Both the position numbers and the translations under genes were made by a program. The notes under the pieces are model-generated. The model was not told where the DNA came from. It did not search any database and saw nothing but the letters and a program-made list of their open reading frames with translations. This document shows positions 12,981 to 25,139 of a DNA stretch of 64,000 nt, piece after piece. Source of the stretch: Gordionus sp. m RMFG-2023 (taxonomy: Eukaryota; Nematomorpha; Gordioida; Chordodea; Parachordodidae); the NCBI RefSeq assembly GCF_954871325.1, contig NC_088776.1:62148954-62212953 (forward strand), read 5' to 3'. Within the stretch, counting starts at the first letter, position 1, and the number at the start of each line of letters is the position of its first letter.

Positions 12981-12998
12981 AAGTAGGTGGAGAACTAG
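12981..12998 (+). CDS. Micro-exon, 18 nt (E-V-G-G-E-L), block 1
   Basis: The acceptor ttttaattttag is followed by 18 nt and the donor GTAGAG. Phase 1 reading is EVGGEL; the third-block copy at 31950-31967 reads GRGGER with the same donor. The second block has lost this segment. A further conserved patch just upstream (gaggaggaccgtggagtgtt) may hold another small exon, but its acceptor is poor. Confidence 0.5.
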
Positions 12999-13045
12999 GT
13001 AGAGAGGGATAATTTTTATCAGTTTGATACTTGTGAGAGTTGTAG

Positions 13046-13107
13046 ATTTACCAGAAAGGAAGAAGACTATATTTATTAATTTATGTAGCTTATCTAAAAA
13101 TATTTAA
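13046..13107 (+). CDS. Possible alternative last exon, block 1
   Basis: After an AG at 13044-13045 (gagagttgtag), a phase-1 frame of 20 codons starts DLPERKK and ends with TAA. The third block has the same arrangement with the stop at the same distance (32019-32080, starting DLLEKKM). In the second block the frame closes earlier. The shared stop could simply reflect duplication, so this is only a candidate; it lies upstream of the 13676 exon and would be an alternative end. Confidence 0.3.
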
Positions 13108-13675
13108 ATTAAATAGTTGATATTACATATATATTATTTTATTAAAAGGACTTGATTACGGTAAATTTCTTTATAATATCTTATTTTGATTTATTTAATA
13201 ATATTACCTTTTTTTTAAATTAAATCGAAAGAGATTGAACTTTTTTTTAAAAGAATATTCAAATTTTATTTTTTAAATTAAATTTGGTTTTTTTTAAGGA
13301 AATTTTGCTTTTGTTTTTAACGTATTATATTTATTTGAATTTAATGTAAAAATCTATGATTAAGATTGGTGAAATAAAAAAATACAATTTATGCAATACT
13401 TCATAGTAACGGTTGTTAATATTACTCGTTTTAAATAAATAACATAATGACGTTATTCTCTTTAAAAAGTAGCTTAATAATTTTAACGGTGTTGATTTTT
13501 AAGCAATTTATGAGTAACATTATTAGCTTTATAAAATAATATACGCGTTTTAACAATATATGTATGTAACAAAAATCCTAATAGATTCATAAAAAGATAC
13601 TATGAGAAATTATTAGAGAAAAATTATAGATATTTTTAACAGAGAAATATCTATATTAAATTTATTCATTTTTAG

Positions 13676-13690
13676 TGGAAGCCCTAGAAG
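13676..13690 (+). CDS. Micro-exon, 15 nt (V-E-A-L-E), block 1
   Basis: The acceptor ttcatttttag is followed by TGGAAGCCCTAGAAG and the donor GTATAC; phase 1 reading is VEALE. A related copy at 15054-15071 has one extra codon (VDSALE). The copies at 20654 and 32661 have changed at the donor. Confidence 0.6.
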
Positions 13691-13929
13691 GTATACCATA
13701 ATAATCATTAAAATTTATGGCTTCATTTTATTTTGTATCAATTTTTATTTTAATAGATATGGAAACTAGATTGGATATATTTTTTAAAGATTTTTGATAT
13801 TTAATTTTTCCCAGATACGGACGATTATAGCTATTTAAATGCCAAAGCGAATGTTACCTTTAAATTTTAATGTATAATATCTTTATAAGTGGTATAAGTT
13901 CTTAATAATTATTTTCAGTAATTTTGGGT

Positions 13930-14200
13930 TATCATATAAAACCCAAATAATGTTATGTCATTTGTTTGTACCACAATTAGGCAATAATTTTTTAGTTTAT
14001 GATCTAATTTCACTATTACCTGCGTTCTTAGTAGATAATTACCATATATCGTTGCTGCCTTGCACATTGTGAGATTTGGTTTTCTATCATTAACACACCT
14101 ACTTTGACAACATATATCGAAGTAATTTGTTTTAAAACAATTGCTGCAAGTTTTAACCAAAAGTTGGACAATTACTTATTGTTACTGGGTAATATTGATT
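13930..14200. repeat. Conserved tail segment of the blocks (three copies)
   Basis: Also at 21330-21550 and 33390-33620. The phrases taatgttatgtcatttg, gtagataattaccatat and cacattgtgagattt are shared. Short minus-strand frames overlap each copy, but their frames do not agree throughout. Nature unknown. Confidence 0.35.
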
Positions 14201-14541
14201 ACAGCTTATTAATCTTACTAAATAATAAAAGGAGGGTCGAGATATACAACTATTTAATTTATTAAAATGTTTTATCATTTAATTTTAATAATATCTGAGA
14301 AGTTTATATCATTTACCATAAAACAATTTAGATTACTAGCCTGTTATATGTAGATAGCCATTTATTTGTTTAGGGACAGAGCTCCGTATTTTGCATCAGG
14401 TTATCTGCATATTCTTTGTCGTGCAAGTTCGGTTATCATGAGATCAACTATAATTAGGTTAAGAATTCTAAATTTATCATGGACTTTAAAATTGCAACGC
14501 CGGGCTCATTTTTTTATTCTCTTTTTCGTTACAGGTTTATA

Positions 14542-14580
14542 TAGTCCACAAATAATTATTATTAATCCAATTGTGGACTA
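14542..14580. other. Inverted repeat TAGTCCACAA / TTGTGGACTA
   Basis: A perfect 10-bp stem with a 19-nt AT-rich loop, 10 bp after a strong acceptor-like run (ttctctttttcgttacag). It lies in the gap between blocks 1 and 2. Could be a tiny MITE remnant or a hairpin in RNA; no flanking duplication is clear. Confidence 0.4.
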
Positions 14581-15053
14581 AAAAAATGTTTTTCTTCTTC
14601 TAAGAGTTGCTTTGCAGCCTTTTAACTTCAGTCTATGCTATATCCTCTAATTATTTTAGATAATTTATTGTTTTTATGTCTATATTATTGTTTATTACAT
14701 GTATATATGAAATGAATAATTTTTTTAAGCGGAATCAGTTGCAAGTATGTTTTTTATGATTATAGTAATTTACATAGATAATGAATGGTCTACAGAATTT
14801 TGTTCTTTTTAAAACTCTGCAATGGCAATTTTGGTAATTTAAAAAATAATCATTAATTTATTTACTGTGGCCATAAGGCGTTCAACATGTTTATTATTAA
14901 TCTTTTCATAATATCAAAAGTGAGAGAACTTGTTATAGTAGAATAAATAATAATATAAAATATAAAATATAATACACATAACAACATGTTTAAGATTATA
15001 TTATTCAAATATAATCTACAATCAATAAAAAATGTAAAATTTTGCCTTTTTAG

Positions 15054-15071
15054 TGGATAGCGCTTTAGAAA
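15054..15071 (+). CDS. Micro-exon, 18 nt (V-D-S-A-L-E)
   Basis: The acceptor gcctttttag is followed by 18 nt and the donor GTATGG. Phase 1 reading is VDSALE, one codon longer than VEALE at 13676. The flanking sequence (ataataaaaatttttggcta) matches the intron after 13690, so this is an extra copy of that exon between blocks 1 and 2. Confidence 0.6.
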
Positions 15072-15372
15072 GTATGGGTTAAAATGATATAATAAAAATT
15101 TTTGGCTATAACTATTTAAAAATTTTTTTATATTTTAACTTAATCAGCTATATTATTTTTAAAAGCTCATAAATAAATTTTTAAAAACTGCCCTATTAAG
15201 ATTTTAACCAAACATTTAAGCATCGAGATTTGAAAAAATATCAGATCTTTCTCTCATAAGAAAAATGTTTCTCCCTTTCATTTAAGAAAAATTTTAACAA
15301 TTGATTTTATGCAAGAAAGTCAAAAGAAAAATAATATACTTATTTAAATTTTTATATTATTTTATTAACAAG

Positions 15373-15384
15373 TTGTTGACGATA
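15373..15384 (+). CDS. Micro-exon, 12 nt (V-V-D-D), block 2
   Basis: The acceptor attaacaag is followed by TTGTTGACGATA and the donor GTGAGA; phase 1 reading is VVDD. The two changes relative to block 1 (E to D twice) keep the acidic character. Confidence 0.65.
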
Positions 15385-15807
15385 GTGAGAATATTAATTC
15401 TATGAAAAATAGTTATCTTTTTAGAAAACATAGAAATATAAGGAAAAGCCTAACTTTCAAAAATTGGATAAAATAAAAACAACTATAATAATCTAATTTT
15501 TAAACATAAACTTACAATTATCATATCGCATTTTTATAGCCTTTTTTTTGGAAATTTATTAATAAGATATAACGAACAAATATTTTAGGAGAGAAACGTA
15601 AAACAACGTTAATTTTATTGTTTAGAAAAAATTAAACTTTTTAAAAATAATTAAAACAATTAAAATTTAATTTTGGCAATAAATATGTATTTTTTACTTT
15701 CTCTACTTTTATTTTTATAAAATTATATGTTATCCACAATAAAATCTGCTGGTACTTAGATTCCATTATATATAGTAGCTATAGCTATAATATAAAGTTA
15801 TTTAAAA

Positions 15808-15853
15808 ATAGTTAGTAACCAATTTTAACAATAGTTAGTAACCAATTTTAACA
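15808..15853. repeat. Tandem duplication, 23 bp x 2
   Basis: Exact adjacent copies beginning atagttagtaacc, inside block 2 only; blocks 1 and 3 have one copy-like segment. Confidence 0.8.
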
Positions 15854-15906
15854 ATATTTTTTATAAAAGTATATAATATAAATTCATCCACTATTTTATT
15901 AACAAG

Positions 15907-15918
15907 TTCTAGGATAAG
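15907..15918 (+). pseudogene. Decayed micro-exon copy (VLEE type), block 2
   Basis: The acceptor attaacaag is intact and 12 nt align with the VLEE exon, but the following bases are ATAAGA instead of GT. Use of the exon as such is unlikely unless a nearby donor is taken. Confidence 0.45.
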
Positions 15919-17048
15919 ATAAGATCCGTTTTATAAAAAATTACAATATATTTAAAAAATCGAGAGAATACAGAATAAAATGAATATGCTATTTTGAATA
16001 ACATTTTCCAATATGAAGAATTCCTGAGTGAATCGTATTGAATATGGAATATTTAGGGCATTTAAGAAAAGTGCGCCTTAAATCCACTCAATAAAAATAA
16101 TCTGATTGTTAAATTTAATATTGAATAAATTGTTTGATTTAATTCTTCTTACAATTAGATTATTAATTTAATTAGTATCTAGAAATTAAAATTTTATAAT
16201 CTAGATTTAATAAAATATTTATCCCTAAGCATTAATTTTTTTTATATTTTTTTGTAAACTATTATAAATTATGTAGAGTGTTATATCCAATATTTGTACT
16301 TAATAATTTATATAGAATAAGGAAAGTTTCCTTAATACAGTATTTGATAATTTCTTCTTTAGTATCAAGGAAGAAAATTCTAAAATACGAATTCTGTGTA
16401 TGTCTATATCTTTTCCTGATATTGCTGTTATTAGATAAAGAAAAACAGTACTAGAAAACATCTTATAAAACTTGGCATATAAGATTATAAATTCATAAAT
16501 AAGAGATTCAACAAATTAAAAATAAATATATTTAAAATATCTATATTATTTAATAGATGATTCTTACAACTTCGTAACCGAACCTAAACATTTATGATTT
16601 TATTTTTCTATATAGAGCCTGAACTGAACCAAACCTATGCATAAAAATGTTCAGAATCGGGTTGTAAAAATGATTGAGTACATTTTCTTTGCTTTTTAAT
16701 ATTGTCGTTCTCTTTATTTCATACCTGTTAGCATAGCTTTTTATAATCATATTTATAACATAAACTGTTAATAAAAGAATATTAATTTTTTCAATTACAT
16801 TTTTTATTAAAATTTTTAATATATTCTATGATAATTTGATAATTAAAATATGAAAATTTGAATATTATGAGAATATTTTGATAGGTAAATTTAATAATCA
16901 TAACTTCAACAATTTACATTATCTCGGGCTAAAATACATCAAAAATTTAATAATAAAGAAATTTGGAAATATAATTTTACTGATATTTTAGCTGGCTAGA
17001 AATATTTTATTTGCTAATATATTTTCTCTTTATTTATAATGTTTTAAG

Positions 17049-17060
17049 TGATGAATGTAG
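17049..17060 (+). CDS. Micro-exon, 12 nt (V-M-N-V), block 2
   Basis: The acceptor atgttttaag is followed by TGATGAATGTAG and the donor GTAATT; phase 1 reading is VMNV. Counterparts lie at 9086 and 29632. Confidence 0.65.
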
Positions 17061-17184
17061 GTAATTTTTTCTTTATTATTAAAAGCACTTATTATTTAGA
17101 TTTAATAAAATTATTTTAATTTTTGATTATTTAAAAACATTATTTAGAAAAATATTAATATAAATAATTATAATATTTTTTTAG

Positions 17185-17193
17185 ATGAAGAGG
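17185..17193 (+). CDS. Micro-exon, 9 nt (D-E-E), block 2
   Basis: The acceptor tttttttag is followed by ATGAAGAGG and the donor GTAAAA. The exon is unchanged relative to the other two blocks. Confidence 0.65.
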
Positions 17194-18220
17194 GTAAAAT
17201 ATGATTTAATAAATTTATGAGATTATAATTTTAACTAAATGAACGTGTAATATAAATTTTTTATATCTGTTTTAGAAAATTAAAAAAGTCTTATTTTATA
17301 CTGCAAAATTACATTATTCTTTAATCAGTCCATATAAGACGTTTTATCCTTTTGCATTTAATATAATTAATAAATAATTAGATATATGTTAACCTAAAAA
17401 CTCAATATAATAAAATTGATTTATTAATAGTGACCTAAACAATCTTTTGCGAATGGCATGGCTTGTCATGATTTCTTTAAAACTTAAAATTGTTTATAAT
17501 ATAATCAATTTTATAACAAAGTTAAGGAAATAATAATCATAAAAACTTCGATTTAGAACAAATTTCTAGAAATGGTTAAAGCACAATTTTAGGAAACAAA
17601 ATATTATCTAAGCTTTGAGATTCATTCAAACTTTTCTGCCATTCTTTAATGAAATTTAGAAAAATAGGTTATATTTGTTTGGATAAAATTTTTATTTTTT
17701 CGTTTTTATAAAAAGTAATTGATGTTATTAACAACAGAATAACATTTCTATAATTGAGAATACAAATCGCAATTTTATATAAATATTTATGGTTCCTTTA
17801 CGGGAACACAATTGTTAAATTCATAATTATATATTATTTCAATATGACATTTCTATTTATAAAATAAAAATATTATCGAGTTGTTAATATTGTGTTTAAT
17901 ATTGTTTATGAATAGATAAATCAAGAAATTATGTTTAATCTTTATAGACATATTCTACACAATAATATTTGATATATATAATGAAATCCTTGAATAAGAT
18001 TTTAAAAAGTTAAAGCATGTTTTGGTTAGCTCAAAAAAACTTAAAAATATGGTAATTATTATAGTTAAATTTTATTTCAAATATAATTTTATAAAAGAAT
18101 TATGTAAAATTTGAAACTATTTAAACTTGTTTAGGGTTGAATAAATATTTTTCAATATCGTGTGCCTTAAAAAAAATATTTCTATGTATTTTATATGATT
18201 TTACTAATTCGAAATTCAAG

Positions 18221-18232
18221 TGGCACATCAAG
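18221..18232 (+). CDS. Micro-exon, 12 nt (V-A-H-Q), block 2
   Basis: The acceptor gaaattcaag is followed by TGGCACATCAAG and the donor GTAAAT; phase 1 reading is VAHQ. Confidence 0.6.
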
Positions 18233-18903
18233 GTAAATTTAACTCATAAATTTTATTTATCATTAAAAAAATAATGAATTGTGAATTTAAAAATTAGAAT
18301 TTATAATTCAATTCTTAACGAATAGATTTTGTTTAATAGTATATTTAATTATATAAACATTTTATTTATAAATACGATATAGTTAAATATTTTTAAATAT
18401 TTTATTAATTTTTTATAAAAAATATATAAACCAACTCAAAGATTCTATCTATAAATTTTAATATTATATTATAACTCTAAAATAAAGAAGAATTTTATTA
18501 ATAAAATAGTCCATAGTAAGAGAATCAGTTTCTTATAATAATGACTAAATAAAATAAATAAACAAATAAAATATCTAAATTATTTTAAAACTTAAAATAA
18601 TTTTATTTTTCTTATTTTAAATTTATATTATTGACTCTCTGGGTTAGGACCGAGTCTGAACCCCGGGTCTGCCTGAGCACATAAAAGGGTCTTAAATTTT
18701 ACGATCAAGCAAATTAACAAAATCTCTATATCAAAAGGATATTTTAAAATATAATACTAGTAATATATAAAATTATCACACCTGTTAATACATAATTTTT
18801 TTCCACCTTATATTTTAATTGATAAGAATTTTTATATATATTGCTTCTTATCAAAATCTAAGATTATTTTATCTTAAATATTACTATTTATATATATATC
18901 TAG

Positions 18904-18921
18904 CCGTCAAGTATTTTGAAG
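18904..18921 (+). CDS. Micro-exon, 18 nt (A-V-K-Y-F-E), block 2
   Basis: The acceptor atatatctag is followed by 18 nt and the donor GTTTAA; phase 1 reading is AVKYFE. Confidence 0.6.
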
Positions 18922-20653
18922 GTTTAAACAAAATGTTTTTTATATAAGTATTAAAATATGAAATCATTAATATAATCCAATCTATTAATGTAATCGGTGT
19001 TTTCCTAAAATAACTATTAAGATAAACTATATATTCATATAGGAGGTCTCATTGTAACGTCTCTTCTATTAATTTTTATTTAAAAAGCTTATGCCCTTTC
19101 TTCAAATTTTTTGCCGGGTTAAATATTTTATAATTTTTTAGATATTTTACTTTCTTTTTTATATGCTTTTTTTCAAAAGTATGATCCAATTTTAAACTGG
19201 GACATAGAAAGAAAGGTTCCGGATGAGTTTTAGGAACGAAACATTTTGGGAGAATAAACGGAATGGTCATTTCGGAAACTTTCCCCAATCTCATAAAAAT
19301 TTTATTTATATCATATTTATAAAAGTAGTATTTTTATAAGGTTATCTTATCACTATATAATAAGAAACATATTTTGCCACACAAAAAATTCTTTCTACCG
19401 GGGCATAACAGTATAGTAGTGCTATATTTAATGTAACAACTTTATATTGTTAGAATCATTAAATATATTAAAATCCTTACTCATATTTTTGAAAAATTTT
19501 ATTCAAAATTAATGAATCAAAAAACTTATCATCTTAGGGGTGCCAAAAAAATATCTGATATTAAATTATTTTATTTCTTTTCGTAGCTTCTATAAAAACA
19601 TTTTAATTATTTAAATATATCATAATATAGTTTACATTATTTTTGTCATCCCTTACTTAAAATAAAAATAGTTTGGTTTGTTTTTTATAATGAAATAAAC
19701 TCTCGGATATAATATATAATTAATTTAAATTAAATATTATTATTTATTATAAAAATAGATATATATACCTCTAAAATTATATCTAGATATAAATACTTTT
19801 AATAAAAGTATATCTATTTACATATACGACATTTTTGTATCTAGATGTTTTAACATTCCTTCTTAAATGTAACGTTGCTAATAAGAAATACAAATATTTA
19901 AAAAAATTAACGATTTTTGAATTGATATTTGTGAATGTTTGTAGATTCACCCATAGGAAGATGGCTATATTTATGAATTTATATTACTTATTTAAAATAA
20001 TTAAAAATTGACAGTTATAATAATTTGATATAAATAGGTAAAATAATTTAAATTAAATAGTTATAATCAATTATACATATTTTTTAATAAAAAGAGTTTG
20101 AGATCGGTAAATTTCTTTATAATATCCTATTTTGATTTATTTAATAATATTAACGTTTTTTTAATTTTTTTTTAAAGAAAAGGGTTATTGAACGTTTTTT
20201 AAAAAATATCACCAGTTAATGTTTTTATTCTTCCTTTTTTTAAATTAAATTGAGTTTTTTAAAGAAATTTAATTTTCGCCTAAGATTTTAACATATATTA
20301 TATTTTAAATTTTGATCTTTAATCTCATAAATATATAGCTATTAAGATTTTTGAAATAAAAAGAGGACAATTTATGCAATATTTTATAGTAATTAATATT
20401 TTACAAAAGTAACAGCATTACTCTTTTTAAAAAATAACATAGCGACGTTTATCTCTCGGTGTTAATTTTTGTTAATTTTTTATCAATTTTTTTTGAGTAA
20501 ATTAATAGTTCTATAAAATAAAGGCATTTAATATATATATGTCACAAAAATCCGAATAGATTTATAAAAAGATACTATGAGAAACCATAAGTGGGAAATT
20601 CATATATATATATTTAATAAAAAAATTAAATTGAGACAATTTATTTTTTTTAG

Positions 20654-20668
20654 TGGAAGACATAGAAA
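20654..20668 (+). pseudogene. Decayed micro-exon copy (VEALE type), block 2
   Basis: The acceptor tttttttttag is strong and 15 nt align with the VEALE exon, but the donor has become TAAATA. Inferred to be skipped. Confidence 0.45.
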
Positions 20669-21148
20669 TAAATATAATAATCATTAAAATTTTTGGCTTC
20701 ATTTTACTTTTGTATTTTATTAATTTTTATCATAGATGGGTGAATATATTTTAATATTTTCTAGATTAAATTATTTTTAAACGATTTTTTGATTCAACTT
20801 TTTCTAAGAATTGTAAAATAATAGTTTCAATGCTACCTAAGAGTTTATCATGTTTCCTTTAAATTTTAAGATCCCTTAATTTTCACATATGATAATAGTT
20901 TTATAAGTGGTTAATGATAAGAAATTTAATCCCTAAATTTTGGTTCGTAATATATTGTGGCATAATAATTGTTTTATGCGTTTTATATGGTTCTATGTGC
21001 ATATAAGGCGGATTTTTTATCTCTATTCATTAGTAGATGCATGTTATTGTGAACTAGGCTTCATGCAATTGCCAAAAGTGGGTTCCAAGTTATTTACTTA
21101 GTTAATGAGTCAATTTTCTTTTTAATTTTATAATACCATTCTTTTTCT

Positions 21149-21383
21149 AAAGCAGGAAAAGTAAGTGGATTTATATTGTCTTCTAATTGCAATTTTACCT
21201 TCAGGGAATTTTTTTCGTGAATCCTATTCTTATCAAAAGCGTTGGCTAACTCTTGATCTCAACCATTTTTATTTGTGTTTGTGTGCTCATTTACTAGAAG
21301 CGGTAATGATAATACAAATTCAATTCCGTGGATACCCAAATAATGTTATGTCATTTGTAGGCAATAATTTTTTTAGTTTATGA
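21149..21383 (+). other. Open frames after a strong acceptor, block 2
   Basis: The acceptor ctttttctaaagcag (ending 21154) is followed by an open frame reading GKVSGFILSSNCNF that closes after about 21 codons. In block 3 the equivalent frame after ctttttctaaacag (33262) starts GKIIGFILFS and is open for about 60 codons. The frames diverge after the first 10 residues, so this is either a last exon of the micro-exon gene or a relic. Confidence 0.25.
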
Positions 21384-21896
21384 TCTAGTTTCACCATCAC
21401 CTCTTTCGCTTAGTAGATAATTACCATATATTGTTGGCGCATAGCACATTATGAGATTTGGTTGTCTATCATTAACAGTCCTCATTTACTGAAAATTTGA
21501 ACCAAAAGTAGGAAGTTATTTATTGAGGTATATTGATTACAGCGCACCCTAATCTTATTATAATAATATAAGGATGGACGAAATCTTTAATCATTATTTA
21601 ATCCATCTATTTTTTTTTAATAAAACATCATAATGGGTATTTAATATGGGAGGGAGGGTAGGGGAATGAGGAGTCCTAGACATATTTGTAAGAACGCCGC
21701 ACGTATATGTATGCGTAATAGTCTAAGAACTATTACTTAAACATCTGTGGCCTTATTACAAAAAGGATTTGGGTAACAAGCATCATTCAGGTTACTGCCT
21801 AATTCTTTTTAGTTTATAATAATGACTTAGGATGTGTATATTGGACATTATTTTAAATCATATTTATATTAATAAAGTTTTAAACGATATATGATT

Positions 21897-22290
21897 TGAT
21901 ATACAAGGGTAATGGCGTAGCTACGGGGGGGGCGGTTTTCGGGTCCCCCCCAGAGCAAATTTTTTTAGATTATACGTTCAAAAGACTCAAAGGTGACTTT
22001 AAATCAAATGAATACCATAATATTTTTCTGGTTTTGATGTTTGTGGAAGGATATTATATTACTATTGAAATTATTCTGGATAGTTTTATTATAAAGTCAA
22101 ATATATTTTTTTGTCTAAAATATTGAGTTAGCTCTTTATAAAAATTGGCTCAAATCGAGCCGTTTAAAAACACTATAAAATGATCAATAATTCTAGGACT
22201 TTAAATTATAAGAAAAACAAATATGATATTTAAGATAAACCTGGCCGAAGCCTGGGGTCTGAAAGCCCGCTAAAGGGGGATCTAGGGAGC
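21897..22290. mobile_element. Insertion with G/C runs, copy A only
   Basis: Copy B reads straight across this position. The insertion begins ggtaatggcgtagctacgg, followed by runs of G and C, and ends with a GC-richer stretch near gcccgctaaagggggatct. A related fragment in the opposite sense lies near 25880-25960 (ctggctacgct). Family not identified; no target duplication was found. Confidence 0.4.
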
Positions 22291-23053
22291 TATATAAAGG
22301 TGATCATATTTTAGGGCTCTCATCTTCACATTCATGGCTATACATTCTTTTTGTTAGACTTTATTTTAGCTCTGAATAATTTTTTGCTCTAAGCACTAAT
22401 TCTAAATAATTCGACATGGACATTCAAAAATTAAAATAAATGAAAATTCTATAATGCATATTAATACAGTTAAGAGTCATAGGCTTAGTGTAAAGAATCA
22501 CTAAACAAACCTGCAAAAAATTCATTTAATAAAACACGTATTGTTGATTGTCAAATTGCAAAAGGATTAGAAAGATAAGAAAATGAAATGAAAGGAAAGG
22601 AAATTATAAGAGATAAAAGGAATAAATTTTCTACTAATTAATAAGAAATTATTTTAAGAAAAATCTAATAGTTTAATAAATTTTATTAAAATTGTTAATA
22701 TTCTTTGTCTGCACTGCATGGTTAAAAAATACCGTATTGATCAAATATATAGTTTATAACTAAAAAACAAAAAAATATTTTTCATATATTCGCTCAATTA
22801 ATACTTGATGGTTTTTAAATATATAAATAAAATATATTATATAATTTAGCCATATTAACATTTGTGATTTTCAAAAAAAAATAGGTTTATGAGATCATAT
22901 TTCATAGAAATATATTTAAATAGTGTTGAATTCTCTTTGAAATATCGCTTAATATATTTGATGCAAACAAATTTATATTTTATAAACTATAGTTTTACTA
23001 AATACACAGAAGGTTAGGCAAAATATTATTCTTTTGAAAATATAATAATTTAG

Positions 23054-23245
23054 ATATGCCAGAAGAAATGGTAGAAGAAGAGCTTGTTGCAGAAGAAACG
23101 GCGGATGTATCTGCAAAAGAAGCTGTAGAAGAAGCGGCAGAACTTTCACAAGAAGTTACAGATGATGTGACACAAGAAGCGGTAGATGAAAAGGAAAAAA
23201 TTGTAGATGATGCGGCCGAAGAAATAGAAGCTTCAGATACTAAGG
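23054..23245 (+). CDS. Acidic exon, 192 nt (64 codons, Glu/Ala/Val rich)
   Basis: Between the acceptor tataataatttag and a near-consensus donor, GTAAGA, 192 nt are open in phase 1 on entry and exit. The peptide starts DMPEEMVEEELVAEE and continues with segments such as AKEAVEEA and TQEAVDEK before DDAAEEIEASDTK. Glu, Asp, Ala and Val dominate, there is no Cys, and the pattern favours an amphipathic helix or coiled coil. An internal ATG at 23056 gives the same frame, so a separate start cannot be excluded. The second copy at 34395-34646 shares its flanks and both ends but has more repeat units. Confidence 0.7.
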
Positions 23246-24261
23246 GTAAGAATTTTTTTTAAAGCTTACTATGCTATTATTTTAAGAGTGATGAGTAATA
23301 ACAGTTCTGGTTTTAAGACAATTTTTGCCTTGAACCCCTTAATTTATATTAATAATTATATACATTTTTCATTTGAATTGAAAAATATAATATACAAAAG
23401 TATTTTGCAAAAATTGTTGAAAAATCAATAGCATAACTCCACATGCAGAAATACATTTTCGGTCAAATTAGATGTTAAAAAATTATAAAATTGTTTTCAT
23501 ATTCCTAATCCCTATAGATTCTTCGATATAAATAAAAATCAAATTTAAAAAATATAATCTCTTTTTAAAAAATTAATTATAAGGAAAGAGTGATGAGAAT
23601 TATAAAGGAAAAATAACTAAAGAAATAGGAGTGAAGATTTTAGAAAAAAACAATATTACTTAGGTCACGTTTTACTTGACTTAATTTTTGTTCTTAATTC
23701 TATTCAAAATAGAAACCAGAAAACACAATACTTTTGTTTTGTTTAAATAGATTTTTTAAGTTATTATATAATAAGTAATAAATGTTATATTACAAAATGA
23801 TAAACTATTATAAAAAAATTAGATATATTTTTTGTGTTTTATACATCTTTATATTCCAGACCCCCCCCCCCCACAGACTAGCCCATTAATGTGTAATAGA
23901 TATTTTGATTAGCTATAAATTGAAACACTATATTTGACATATCTACTTTCATAAGCCCCCAATACTTTTAAAATAAATAATTAACAATTAAATTTAAAAA
24001 AAATAAACAAATGGCGCTTAAAATGCGTTTTAAATTAAAATTTTTCTTTATCATAGTTCCAACATGATAATACTGTATAGTTCTTTATTAAAAAATTGAA
24101 TTCTTAATGGGATCCCTTTAAAACCCATGATGATCGTAGATAGTTCTGGTTTTAAAAAAATAACGATATATACAAGTAAATTTTTATCATTGATAAAATA
24201 TATGTAAATTTTGACCATAATACATTTTAAATGTATTCATCTACTTATTAAATATAATTAG

Positions 24262-24341
24262 CCAAAAATAGAAAAGATTTGTTTCAGAACTATTATTGCT
24301 GGTATACAAACCAAATGTTGGAAAATAATTTAGCAAAATAA
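24262..24341 (+). CDS. Possible alternative last exon, block 3
   Basis: After the acceptor aaatataattag a phase-1 frame starts AKNRKDLFQNYYCW and is open for 26 codons to TAA. The block-1 counterpart at 4160-4200 starts ANNRKDLLQKNYF and stops there. The shared start and basic, aromatic character are suggestive, but no donor fits and the feature may be conserved intron. Confidence 0.25.
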
Positions 24342-24551
24342 TTTCCCCGTTATTATAAATAGGATAAACCAAACAGAATATACTGTATAAAGGGATATAT
24401 AATAAATAATACAAATTTAATGTTTTTTTAGAATTATTTTAAACTTAAGATAAATTTATAAAAGGAAGGTTTATTAATAAGAGAATCTCTTTCCTAATCT
24501 TCTTCTCTTCTCTTTGATAAAAAAATATCTATATATATTTTGTTTTTTTAG

Positions 24552-24569
24552 TTGAACAAGTCATTCAAA
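24552..24569 (+). CDS. Micro-exon, 18 nt (V-E-Q-V-I-Q), block 3
   Basis: The acceptor ttttgtttttttag is followed by 18 nt and the donor GTAATA. Phase 1 reading is VEQVIQ. Frame stays open through the intron for a further 44 codons of low-complexity sequence, which is not taken as coding. Counterpart: 4426-4443. Confidence 0.6.
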
Positions 24570-25139
24570 GTAATATATAAATCATTAACCTATATTTTTG
24601 GTATAAACGAATATCTAAAATCAAACATAAATTTTGTAAAAATTATTTCATCAATTAACAGTTCCAAATTATTCGTAATAAATGAAAAATTCAAATTATT
24701 CTTAAATATTTTAAATTTCGTTAGTATATTAAATAATTGATTGTGGAATTCTTTATTCTATTTTCCCATTTCTATTTTTTATGTTTTTAAAAATATTTTA
24801 ATATAATAAAATTTTGGAATCAAATATATATTACAAATTGAACAAGAAATTTTCAATGCAACTGGCATAAAAAGAAGATGGCATAACATTTATTTTATTT
24901 AAAGAAGAAAGTGAATTAGCTTGTAATTATAAATGCATTGATGTATTTGCTGCAAACAATTTCTTTTCCGACAACATTATTCAAACGGAGACAAAAAAAT
25001 TTAATAAATACTGTTATTTTACCAAATAATATTTATATTCCTTTAACAACCATTCAATAAATTTTTACCTTACCTAATAAATGTTTATATCTAATATAAC
25101 AAATCCAATGCCATATGCTAATCGAATCTGTTCTCTATT

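Larger units (their letters stand above)
4100..14230 (+). repeat. Duplication block 1 (exons and introns)
   Basis: This stretch aligns with 15330-21560 (block 2, partly deleted) and 24235-33680 (block 3) in the same order and orientation. Anchors include the segments around 4160/24262, 5080/15373/26540, 10085/18221/30897, 10850/18904/31314 and the tail gtagataattaccatat near 14030/21410/33478. Intron similarity is interrupted by many indels, so the duplications are not recent. Confidence 0.7.
15330..21560 (+). repeat. Duplication block 2
   Basis: Shorter copy of block 1/3. It lacks the VIK and VDE exons and the EVGGEL exon, and carries its own short insertion near 18635-18720 (a less AT-rich patch with gaaccccgggtctgcc). 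Confidence 0.65.
21560..23800 (+). repeat. Duplicated flank carrying acidic exon, copy A
   Basis: Aligns with 33680-35360: shared phrases include the stretch around the cttattaca/cttatttaaa segment near 21750/33810, actctcatctt near 22315/33998, gatgcaaacaaatttatatt before each acidic exon and the segment after it (tttgcaaaaattgttg / attgcaaaaattattg). Copy A carries a private insertion at about 21900-22290. Confidence 0.65.

Noticed and set aside
19076-19294. Minus-strand frame of 72 codons with a relative at 31581-31796
   Set aside because: The third copy (about 10925-11150) does not keep the frame and no start or splice context is seen; recorded as a conserved non-coding patch instead.
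21690-21760. tRNA-like GC-richer stretch (gccgcacgtatatgtatgcg), duplicated near 33753
   Set aside because: No cloverleaf with a TTC loop or 7-bp acceptor stem could be drawn.
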